Below the pieces are notes generated by a model. It saw only the letters and a program-made list of their open reading frames with translations. It made no database searches and was not told where the DNA came from. The translations under genes and the position numbers were made by a program. A stretch of 64,000 bases of DNA from contig KL647322.1 in assembly GCA_000727475.1 (NCBI GenBank), positions 294,581 to 358,580 on the forward strand. Reading direction: 5' to 3'. Source of the stretch: Sarcocystis neurona. Its lineage: Eukaryota; Apicomplexa; Conoidasida; Eucoccidiorida; Sarcocystidae. Below are positions 38,601 through 49,401 of the stretch, one piece after another. Positions within the stretch are counted from its first letter, which is position 1. Every line of letters starts with the position of its first letter.

Positions 38601-41600
38601 ATACATATATGTATATATATATATATATATGTACCTACGTAGGTACACGTAGACTGTGTCAGATCTTTATATATATGTATATATATATATATCTATGCGC
38701 ACATAACTGTGCGTACACACTGGCTCAACCGAATGATGATGTACGCATCTACGTTGTACTTTGAGTGACTGAAGTTCGTTTGTCCATGTATGTCTACTTT
38801 TTTGCATCCCTGTTACGGTGAAATTTCCCTTTTTCACTAACTTTCGACAAAGAGGGGAAACGAATCTCACTTACTTCTTCTCTTGGCGCGTTCGAGAAGT
38901 TTCGCCTGGGTCTTCTTAGGAACGCACCAGCTGAACGGAGGCGTCGTTGCCATCCGCTCGCCCAACGTGCACTTGTCGCATGCAGAGACTGTCGTGATGG
39001 ACGCGAACCCCCACAAAACCCCCCCCACGCACCCTCCGATATGCGCATAGTTGTCGGTGAATCCTGACAAGCCGGTCACTATACCTACGATCTGCAAACA
39101 ACAGAAAAAAAAGCCCTCTTACACTGCACAGGTGTGTGTCTTGCAGAAATCCACGCAGGCACAGGCACAGGCAGGCACAGACACCGAGAAAAGCGGGAAG
39201 GCCAGTTGCGATAAATCGATACCTATGCAAACGCCTACGTATCTGATACAACAAGAAAATCCAGACGTCCCTCCTACGCGTTTATCTATGCGCACATACC
39301 TACGCACTCATTTATATATATATATATATATACATACGTAAGGGTATACACACACACCTAGGCACACCTGTGTATACACACGTCCTCCCCGTATCATCCA
39401 TATAATCTCAGGAGCAAGGCAAGCGCGTGTGGGTGGATCATTCTGCAATGCTGAAAAAGAAGAAGAAGAAAAGCAGTACAGACATTTGAAGACAACTCTC
39501 GCTGTTGCATCGTAGACGGTGTCCTAGCCGCTTCTCTGACAGCTAGCAGCATATATTCACACCTCTCTCTCTCTCGCCCTCTTTGCATGCGCCTTTCTGT
39601 GTACGGATACACGGGTTTGCGTGTATGTCTTTGTTCACATGCACATACATGCCGCGCAAACCTATTTAAAAAGATACAGTCATTCAACACAGTGCAGAAA
39701 CGTATGTGACCGTGTCTGTCTGCATGCATATGTACATATATATATGGGATAAACTGATGGATCCATTTTGCATGGGTGCGGTGCTAATTCTCTGTGTAGT
39801 TCTTTGTCCCTTCCTCTTTTTGGCAAGAGTTAGGGTCTCCTATTTTCTTCCGCTTGTCGGTCTCCTCCTCCTCGTCTTTCTTCTTCTCTTGTCTTTTCTC
39901 ATGTTCTCATATGGTGGGGTGTCGACGCGCGTATCTTTTCGTTGGTAGGTGTAGTGCCCCCTCCCACGTGCTTCTTCTCTTAGTTTTCTGCTTCCCTTCG
40001 AATTCTCCTCTCCCCCTTCTTGCTTCGCCTCCTTTCTATCTCTTTGTCTTCAGCCACAGCTTACCAGAACAACTATCATAAAGATGAGAATGCAGACTGG
40101 CCGCGGGATCGACTTCCAGTACTCTGGACACCAAGCAGAGCAAGAGTAGCAGCAGCAGCAGCAAGAGCAGCAAGAGCAGCAGCAAGAGCAGCAGCAAGAG
40201 CAGCAGCAAGAGCAGCAGCAAGAGCAGCAGCAAGAGCAGCAGCAAGAGCAGCAGCAAGAGCAGCAGCAAGAGCAGCAGCAAGAGCAGCAGCAAGAGCAGC
40301 AGCAGCACGAGCAACCGAAGAGGAATATGCGTCAAACTGTACACAAAACAGCGACCTACACGCGTGAACAACTGGCTTTCAATATGTGGAGACTTGTTCA
40401 CGCTTGCATTAACCAACAACATGCGCGCATCAATATATATACAGGAGTGACAACACGAAGACTAACTGCACATATCAAAAGACGTACCTATACACGTGGA
40501 GAAGAAGATCAATTTATTGAAACCAACTACTATATACGCAGGAGTGACACTACACACGTGGCAAGACGTACCCACATACGTGCATGTGTGTCGGAGTGAA
40601 AATGAAGAAAGATCATTATATTCATGTGTACAATTAGGGAGAGAAGTTCACAAAGGTATGCATAAGTAGAGATTACACGAGTCACTATTATACATACACA
40701 CGTATACACACACACACGTATATATATATCCCCCTAAGCAGACAGGGTGCATCCCACTTATCCATATATATACAAACATGTATAGAGGTATAGAGATAGA
40801 TTGATAGATCAATCGATAGACAGATGAATAAGTGTACGTCTTCGGCGATACTTATGCAACTACGTGGTTGTCTACCTACTGGGAAACGAATAAACTCTCG
40901 GTGATCTTGCAGTCCTCCCCATGTGCAAACAGTACCTTCCTTGTGTGCTCATCTTTTTAAATACGTACATACATGTAAATTCATACTTCTGCATATACGT
41001 ACATTATTCCACAAGTACGAAGGTTTACACCTGTTGATCTACGAACAGATAATGCAAATAAATCCGCAGGCGTAGATATGCAGGCACGCACGCCTCCGTT
41101 TATATATGAACTTCAATGTGTATGTATATTTCTATATACACATATGAACTGATGGAAACATCCATATATATATATTTACGTGTGCCTGAAATATATACAC
41201 ACATATACATATATATATATATATATACGCACATAAGAGGGAGACGGAAAAAGAGGTCACTACATGTGCGCACCTATCGATACCCTTAACACTCCATTCT
41301 ACATTAACAGGCATGTACAGGGTTATCAAACGTTCTGTTTCTATCGCTGTCAAACACACATATATACATATGCGTCTGTGTCTGTGTGTCTGTGTCTATG
41401 TGCATGTGTGGCTGTGTATTCCTCTCTCTCTACATATCTTGTCTGTCTACAGCTCGGGCTTGGTGCAACACACAAGTGAGAAAAAAACATATCTACCTAT
41501 ATCCGCATGCATATTCCTTGCAAACACGTGAGACGCATGGATGTCTTTTTAAAGACGTACCGAAGTATGAACACGGTACACACAGCTCCACATACATATA

Positions 41601-41659
41601 TATGCAGACGAACACACACATGTACATATCTTTTGTGTATACAAAAACACACATACACA

Positions 41660-41703
<44 letters not shown>

Positions 41704-41782
41704 CACACGCGTATACACATATACACACTAATATATACACATCTACGTATACACATTATTATGTGCACATCTACATATATAC

Positions 41783-41813
<31 letters not shown>

Positions 41814-44800
41814 CACATACACAGCTATGTGTCGTGCGCATGGAGTCGAACACACGTGTACATGTATATCTTTTGTATATACAAAAACAACATACACATA
41901 CACACACACACACACACGCATATGCATATATACAATAATGTACACACACCTGCATGTATACATTAATATGCACACATCCACATATATACATATATATATA
42001 TACATACATACAAGCACATATATATATATACACACGTACACACAGCTCTATGTCGTGCGCATTTTTTGTGGACCTTTATCGAAGAACAGGTGGAGGAAAC
42101 TTACCACCACAGTACGGACTTACGCACACATCTACATATATATATTTATACACATATACATCCATATATATATATACACACGTATCTATATGCAGTGCGC
42201 ATTTTCCATACGGGTTCGTGGAAAAAGCGTGGAAGAAACTACGCTTACCAACACAATAGGGAATGAGGGCCGCAAGAAGTGCGTACATGGCACCGGAAGA
42301 CCCGACGGTGATATTGCACGGGTCCGCCACCGCCGAGAGAAGACTGCCCGTGATGCCTCCCAAGAAGAAGAGGAGCGTTGTTCTCCAGAACCCCCAGTCC
42401 TGCCAGGCGACAAAGAAATATACGGAGATACTAAAAAAAGAAGAGAGCGGAGAGAAGAGATGGCGAAGAAGAAGGAGAAGGAAGAGATACGGCAAAGATG
42501 AAGCGCAGGAAGAGGAGAGACGAAGAGAGCCGCAGCCGATGAAAAGAGCGACGCTGGGGGAAGAAAAAGAGAACAGAAGACGACGGCCGTCGGAAAGAGG
42601 AGAAGGATAGAAGAAGTGAAGCAGCAAAAGGGTAAGAAACAGCAGAGAAGACAAGGACAGAGAGGAAAACGTGAAAGGCGGACGAGAGAATACAAACGCG
42701 TAGAAGGAGGGGGTGATAGCAGAGATGAACAAGAAATGCATGCACATAAGGATAAAAAGAAATTGGTGGCAGAGGAGATAGGGAGGAACGGACGCAGACG
42801 ACTTCTGTTTTCTTCTGAAGAGAAGCCAAATTGCAGAAAAGATAACAGCAACGCATAACGAAGAAAAGGAACGACCGCCGGTCGACCGCGTAACAGGGCG
42901 GCGTCTGGACTTGACGAAGTCAGAGAAAAAGGCGGAGAACACAGACGATGAGGAGAGGAGGACAGCAGATCACATGAGAGAAGGAAAAAAGAAGCTGCGG
43001 GCATCCTAAGCCAGACGGTGAAAGAGAACTATTTGCCAAAAACAAGACGACGAGGAAGAAGGTGGAAGCACGGGGACACGGAAGCATGAAAACAGACATC
43101 ATAGGAAAAGGAAGACGAAGCAAATAGAAAAAGGCAGCACCACACCTGAAAATAAGGAAAGCAGATGACGACGAGATATGCCACTAGACGAAAATGTACG
43201 GGGAAAATATACACCTCATAAACACAGAACAACAAAGCAGGAGGTTGTACTCAGAAACCCAGGAGAAATGCGAGAATAAAAAGGGGAGAGGAAAAGAGTC
43301 GGAGAGGCAGATGGCAGATTGGTGGCGACTGACGGCAAGGGGATGACTACAACGAAGAATATATGAACCAGAGGCGGAAAAAAGAAGAGAGAGACTGACC
43401 AAGTAGCTACAGAAACTTGCAAAACATGCCGGCACCCAGACCACACTGGTCATGGAAAAAGGAATAACGAGTAGAACGTGAAGTTCACATAAACCGGTGG
43501 CCGCTACATTGCAGGGAAGCGCTGAAGACGTAAAAAATGGAGAAGTTGGGGGGAAAAGGAAAGAAGGGGCTTCACGGGAAGAGCCTGTTTGGCCGAAGAA
43601 AGATGAAACATGCAAAAAGAGGTCGCCGCTCACAGTCAAGAAGTTAGCGACGTTATTTCGTGAACAAAACTCCCCTTTTTTCCCCCTCCCATATTGACTC
43701 GACACGCGTTTACAGATATGTACACACATCTAAACAAATGTACTAATATATACATATATATAGATAGAAAGAAAGGGAGACAGAACCGAAGATATACGTT
43801 GGTTGTATCAGTAGACAGACAAGAAGTGACCTCGTCAAAAAACTCTTCTACTGTCTCCCCTTGTATACCCACTCGACACATGCATACACACGTGGACAAA
43901 CGTCTAAATAAATGCACATACATGAAAATAGAGAAAGGCACGTCGCGAGAAACATGCTGCCAGTTGTATCAGTATTCGGATAGAGAGAGAAACCATGAGT
44001 CTAGTTGGGACTCGTCAAGCGCACCCGTTCAATATGCAGAATACACCGGGATAAGCACGCATCAATACTGTACACTTACACGCATATATATACCCATATA
44101 TACATACATATATGACTTGCACAAAAAGCGTGTATACACACACACATATACATAACCCCTGCTTTAGTCAAAGGCGCACGCTTTCGTACTACGCTTCTTT
44201 TCAACATCTACCTATTTATACAACCTTCGCACACGCATTTGTAGCCCACTTCTGGTGTATTTACGCATGTATTTCTCACACCGCTCCACGCCACCTATAC
44301 ACAGACACACCTGCGGGGGGTTACAATATATATATATTATTACAGCCACACTGATATAGAATGGACGTCCGTATATACTTATACATATATATATATATAT
44401 GCATATACGGGTTCCGCTGGACCCTATGTCAGGTACAGACACTTTCCTCTCCACGTTGCATATGGATGTACATATATACGCAATTCTATAAACATTTATT
44501 TAACCCCAGCACCACACAAGTGTACCTTTTCCTCCCACCGTAGCTTTTGTTTGTTTCCGTTCACGAGGAATTCTATCGATTCTGTATACCTTTCGTATGG
44601 TCATCCTGTCTACTTTTCCTCTACCTCCTCCTGATGCTGCCGGTCCACTTTTCCTCCCCTTTGAGACTCTTTTTCCACTCTCTGTTTTCACTACTGTCAC
44701 GACGGATCTGCATCTATACGACGGCTCTTTTCCTTATTCCTTTTCTCCTTTTCGCTTTTCTCGTGTTTTTCTTCTGTGTCCCTTTCCTTCCGGTTTCCGT

Positions 44801-47800
44801 TCGTCTTCCCCGTCTTTTGCTCACCGGCTCGATAATCCAGAACATTTGAATTTGGCAGGAGATGTTGATCAGAATATGCAGCCAGCCGCCGTGAAGATAC
44901 ATGGAGGAGAAAAGTCGGAAAATTTCTCCGTAGTTACGAATGTAGTTAGTCTCTAGGCCTCCCAAGACACGGAAAATGCGCGGGTTGGGAGAGTCCCACT
45001 CTGCGTTCGAAGACCCCGCCTGGCCGTTGGGGACAAGATCTGTTGGCCAGCCTTTGTCGCCCGCGGACTTCCCAAGGGACGCTCGAGGTGTAGCTAAAGA
45101 GCCTAAATTGTGTTCGCATGCGCCATACCCGTAGCGGATCACAAACGGCTCCCTTTCATCTTCAGTCCCCAGTTTGTAGCTGGGGTAATATACGGGACTC
45201 ACACACCGGCCGTTGTATGTTGTGTAGTTGTACAGCAGTCTGTAAAAAGTCCGAAACATACGCACGTACACACAGACGCTGCACCAATAACAAGCCGGGG
45301 GGGAGGACAGGAGGAAGAAGAGCGAGACAGCGTGAGAAAATAAGAATACGAAGGAGGAGCAGGAAGGGAAGGCAAAACGAAGGGAAGAAAGAGACGTCCG
45401 TAGGGTGCGGCAAAAGAGAAAAGGAGACTTCCTTCTGAAGAAAACAGACACTCCTTGCAAGAAGAGTGTGGCGGAGGCGTAGGAAAACACCGACGACGCG
45501 AATAAGGCGGCTGCTTTCCCCCCCAGAAAACTTCTTCCGTTCGTTCTTCGACAAGTGAAAATGAAGGTGTACGACCCGCCAGGCTGCCGTGTGCTTCGGT
45601 GAGAAACGACGGCTGCAATAATGAACTATAGTCACGCGCCCATGTAGCGGGGCCTGATTAGTTGTTCAAGAAAAAGAATATAGAGACGCACAAGCAAAAA
45701 GCTGTATCTGTGGTCATCTGCTTGCTTCCACGCGCTCTGCTGCGACGTCTTTTTATAAAGGTCCCGTCCGCACGTATACTCACCAAACAGCTGCAGGACG
45801 TAGACACTGTGAAGTTCACAGGCCTGTTGCGCACGTTTCGACATTTTTGACAGCAACCCCAGACAGAGATACGCAGAGCGGCGGAGAAGTTCAAAGCGTG
45901 CAAACCCGTGGGGAGCTACAGAAAAACGGCGGTGAGGACGTTGGGTCCCTTGTGACATAAAAGGAGACGATTTTCTCTTCTTTTGTGGAGAGATGCAGTC
46001 AGGTGTCCACCTAGTCACACACACGTATGTGTATCGACATACGTACAAGGGAGGATCACCTACCTTTATCAATCTATGGATGTCTACTACACAGATGCAT
46101 ACCTGTCATTTTGTGTAGACCTCCTCGATACGTTTACCTGTCTGAGGCCTGTAATCAGTTGACTATCTACCTTCCTTCTATTATTTGTTAACGTCGCCTC
46201 TATAGCTGTCTCTTTCGTATTTGTGGACGATGGACGTCTACACTTTTTTACTTAGCTGTATTTCTTTCTGCATCTTGCTTCGATTTCAGCGCGTCAGATT
46301 CAGTCTCCTTGCCTGTCTACCTATTCGTCCATATAGCCGTCTCCACACCAACACCTCTCTTCACCTTTGAAAAAGTGTATATTTGTCGCTTCTGTGATAT
46401 TTCCTCTATTTTGTGTAACTGCGCTGGCGTCGTTGGTTACATCTGGCGGTGTTGTCAGTCACGAGGAACTGGCCGGTGGTCCAACCGAGTTATCTACAAA
46501 AACCACACTCTCACCTTCTGGCAGACAAATACGCGCTAAGAAAGAGGAAGGATGAACACAGGAAGCTTTCCCCTACGTTCTTGTTCTGTTAGTTCTGCTC
46601 TTGTCCCCCTGTGGACACACGTACGTAGACATACACTATATATGTGTGGACAGAAAAAAAGCTACCCATTTTTGGAGATATATATGCATAGAATGAGAAA
46701 GGGAGAGCGACGAAGCAAGAAATGTCAACATACATATATATATATACATACACTTCCGAAATAGAGGGAAAATAGAGAGAGTCAAGTAAACGTACACACA
46801 TTCGACAAAACGTACGTCCGCCTATAATATGAGACACGAACGTACGCAAATGCATACAGTATTTCTGACACTACGCAAGTGTACCTACACATCACCTTGT
46901 TTAGACGCGTTCATGTGTGTACCTGTATCTCCAACAAATCCTCCTACACGCATGTATATATATATATATATAAATGTATATATATGAGTCGTACTCCCAT
47001 ATGAAAATCCAGAAGAGAAGAGCCGTGGTGCTGATGCAAACGAGAAGACGTCCACGAAGAGGATTGTTGAGCAATTTCGGATCTTTCACTTTCGGTGTGT
47101 GCTTTCGCTTCCCGCCTATAATTTTAGCAACCAGCGGAGAATTGAGCGGGTTGGCAGGGGCACGGCGACCGACGGCCCCTGCGGGGAGGGTGTGCAGTTC
47201 CGGGTCGTCATCAGAAATCAGCTGCAAAACAAAAAGCAAAAAATAAAGACACTCAGAAACTTCATACATGTCGATTTTTCACACACGCACACGGAGACGA
47301 TACGACGTAGCCCGCCGGAATATACAGGAAAAAACAATCAAACGTATAGAAAGATCTGGGGAATGACTCGTGAAAGGAAAAAAGATACACACGGACACAC
47401 ACAGACACATATATACATATATATATATATATACGCACATACGTACACACACACGTGGTGCATTGACTTGAGGGAAAGAAAAAAATACACACGTACACAC
47501 ATAGACATATACACACGCCCACATACACATTCGTAGATACACACGCAGGTACATATATATATATATGTATACAAATACTTACCTGTACGGAGATATATCT
47601 AAATATGGAGATAAGCAAATGACATGCATAGACACATATGTATAGACACAGATGTACATGAATACATCTGTGTCTATAGTTTCTCCCTAATCTAACGTTT
47701 ACACATGCGACAATAACGTACACGTGACCGAAGCGACCACCCTCTCGTACATATATAGGCATATATACAAGTACACGCATATATGTACACGCCCGTTTCC

Positions 47801-49401
47801 AAAATTCTATCGAAGGGTTTCTGCCGTCCTCACTCTTCGTTTTTATCTCTGTTTTTCTCCTTTTGCTTATTCCCGTTGTCTCCATCACAAGTCTGCTCTA
47901 ATGTGCAACAGGTAGATATTCTTCTCTCTTCGAAAATGCCGTCGTCTCTTTCTTGGTTAACTGCTGCCTGGGTCACCTGAGCGTGTTTTCTCTCATTTCT
48001 GTGGTACTTCCTTATTAGCGTTTACCGAGGGCACTGCCCTTCCGTTTGGGTGCCCTCCTGAACACTTTTTTCACCAGAAACCTCATTTTTTTCAGGCTGC
48101 GTATACAAGTGTGTCTTTCGTGTACTCGGTTCAATTCAGTCTCTTCTTCGAGTTGACCCGCCCTGGACGGTGCTTTTTTCTGCTGGAAAGCTTTCTGATC
48201 TCGGATTGATGCGTCTTCAGTCTTCTCTGCGGCCTCCTCCTTTTCATCCTGTCCTCCTCTTCTTTTGGTCAACAGCCTGGATTCTCCTCCTCAAACGTTT
48301 CTTCCTTCCATTTCCACGTTTTCATTTGCATCAAAGCTTTTCCTTCAGTCTTTCACCGTTCCACACATCCCCTTTGGCAAGTCCTTCGAAGTCTTCTTTT
48401 GCGGCGTCTTCATCCCCTCCTCCGTATAGCGGCTCCCTCTTGCAACAATCATCTGTACTACTTATTTTCGGTACATTCTTGGTCGAAAACATCTCTGCCT
48501 CCTTCCGGCCGCGCCTACTTCAACTAAATAGCTATTCGTTCCTGTCCGTCTCTCCTCTCTCCTTATCTATATTTTTTCTCGTCGTCACCTCGTGAAGCTA
48601 CCACTACCACTGGTACCGTCTTGTGACCTTTTTCGTGCTGCTGACGCGCTACTAGTGCCTTTATTCTGCTTCTCCTCGTGTGTCTTCTCGTAGCTTTCTG
48701 CGGTCTCTCCTCCTGCTTCTCTCTGGCGATGTCGCTCTCCTCTTCCTGCCTATCTGTTTCCTTCCTGCTTTCTTCCTTCGTTGTTCTTACGTCTGGATTC
48801 TGTGGATTTGGTCGAGCCGCGGCCTGGTTGGGCACCGGACGTGGAGGGACAGCAAGGAGAGAACCTTTCTCCGTAGCTGGAGAAGCGCCGGCCTCTGCAG
48901 TGGACCTGTTCTTGTCCGCAGCAACAGCAGCTACACTGGCTACTGCAGGAGCAGAAGCGTCGGAGACAGCAGTCCGACCACGGAGGACCGGACCAGCCGC
49001 CTCACTTGATTGCCTTGGTCCTCCAGACGCCATAGCAGCCCGCTCGTCTTCTTCGGCTAGGCTCACTGAAGGACGCTCTGTATCTTCGTTGCTGCAGGAA
49101 GACGGCGCTTGATTCTGCGTTCCGCTACCCATTTCCCTTGTTCCTTCGTTAACAGTAGAACTCCCCTTCGCGGCTGCAGTGCCACTACCAAAACTGGCGC
49201 TACTAGCAGAACGAGATGCAGTTGCAGCTGAACTTGCTGCAGGAGCAGCGGCGGGGCCAGGAACCCCAGAGTCTGAAGAGGTGGCAGCAGGATTGATCGG
49301 CAAAAAAGAAGCAACCGCAGGAATTCGACTACCTGGCGCCCCCGCAGCATCTGATCGTCCGTTCGACGCAGGGATGCCAGAGGCCACGTTCACCACTTCA
49401 C
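35605..49401 (-). CDS. rhomboid intramembrane serine protease, ROM4/ROM5-like
   Basis: Apicomplexan ROM4/ROM5 proteases sit in the plasma membrane and cut adhesin TM segments to release parasites from host receptors. Exons in order: 49401-48791, 47221-46995, 45239-44825, 42399-42249, 40123-40065, 39091-38875, 37169-36997, 35811-35605 (TAA). All are GT-AG with matching phases, giving about 685 residues. The N-terminus is an Ala/Ser-rich cytosolic stretch of about 200 residues. TM1 is [18 protein letters not shown], followed by a loop of about 95 residues. Next come [20 protein letters not shown], catalytic GSSGAMY (Ser codon 42295-42297), [20 protein letters not shown] (TM5 across a splice junction) and NYAHIGG (His codon 39041-39043). 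A basic loop of about 100 residues leads to TM7, [15 protein letters not shown]. The 6+1 TM layout, GSSGA and the long lumenal loop match ROM4/5. The true first exon is unresolved: exon 49401 needs one base from an upstream exon, and a donor near 49506 (TGCTG|GTGAGG) fits. Confidence 0.9.
37520..38065. repeat. large imperfect inverted repeat
   Basis: The left arm, about 37520-37787, is the reverse complement of the right arm, about 37797-38065, with only about ten bases between them. Matching blocks include CATCAAATCTAT with ATAGATTTGATG, GCCTCCCAAAGGCGTT with AACGCCTTTGGGAGGC, and ATTCCATTGG with CCAATGGAAT. The arms look roughly 80% identical by eye. It lies wholly inside the rhomboid intron 37170-38874. 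No transposase gene is present. Confidence 0.85.
38582..38694. repeat. (TA)n/(CATA)n microsatellite cluster
   Basis: Alternating TA and CATA runs, interrupted by CCTACGTAGGTACACG, in the same rhomboid intron as the large inverted repeat. Confidence 0.8.
40144..40312. repeat. CAGCAGCAAGAG 12-mer array at a splice acceptor
   Basis: About 13 near-perfect copies of CAGCAGCAAGAG on the plus strand (CTCTTGCTGCTG on the gene's sense strand). The array ends about 20 bases before the 3' splice site of the rhomboid exon 40065-40123 and is intronic. The poly-Ala/Arg frame (40020-40367) and the poly-Leu frame (40036-40422) read from it are artefacts. A Q-rich plus frame with QQQE repeats also stays open to about 40599. 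Confidence 0.9.
41573..42245. repeat. diverged tandem repeat with CA/TA microsatellites, about 230-bp unit
   Basis: Two full units begin near 41573 and 41811 and share CAGCT, ATCTTTTGTRTATACAAAAAC and TATACATATAT blocks. Two shorter units near 42031 and 42177 share TGCGCATTTT. The shorter ones also duplicate the end of the rhomboid exon, including its 5' splice site. The array lies in the rhomboid intron directly downstream of the catalytic-serine exon. Confidence 0.75.
42420..43640. other. 1.2-kb purine-rich tract in rhomboid intron
   Basis: The plus strand is strongly A/G-rich, so the gene's sense strand is a C/T tract that leads to the acceptor of the exon 42249-42399. The skew removes stop codons and creates minus frames of 272 and 288 codons that I do not take as coding. 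A matching plus-strand pyrimidine tract lies at the other end of the same intron (about 44520-44820). Confidence 0.75.
43640..44030. repeat. diverged tandem repeat, about 176-bp unit
   Basis: Two units share ACTCGACAC, a TAAA(C/T)AAATG block, TTGTATCAGTA and GACTCGTCAA / GACCTCGTCAA blocks. It lies in the rhomboid intron 42400-44824. Confidence 0.65.
47400..47575. repeat. (CA)n/(TA)n microsatellites, duplicated
   Basis: Two similar stretches with GGAAAGRAAAAARATACACA then CA and TA runs (about 47370-47440 and 47474-47575). They lie in the rhomboid intron 47222-48790. Confidence 0.7.

Noticed and set aside
40020..40422. Poly-Ala/Arg and poly-Leu open frames
   Set aside because: They are read straight from the CAGCAGCAAGAG array in a rhomboid intron; the real exon here is 40065-40123 on the minus strand in another frame.
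41386..42501. 371-codon plus frame rich in HT and IYI repeats
   Set aside because: It reads CA and TA microsatellites and runs antisense to the rhomboid catalytic exon.
42076..43004. Minus frames of 272 and 288 codons
   Set aside because: The purine/pyrimidine skew removes stops. Only 42249-42399 is supported by rhomboid motifs and splice phase.
48563..48790. Continuation of the rhomboid N-terminal frame past 48791
   Set aside because: A GAC|GTAAGA donor at 48790 joins in phase to the TM1 exon; the rest is highly charged intron-derived sequence.
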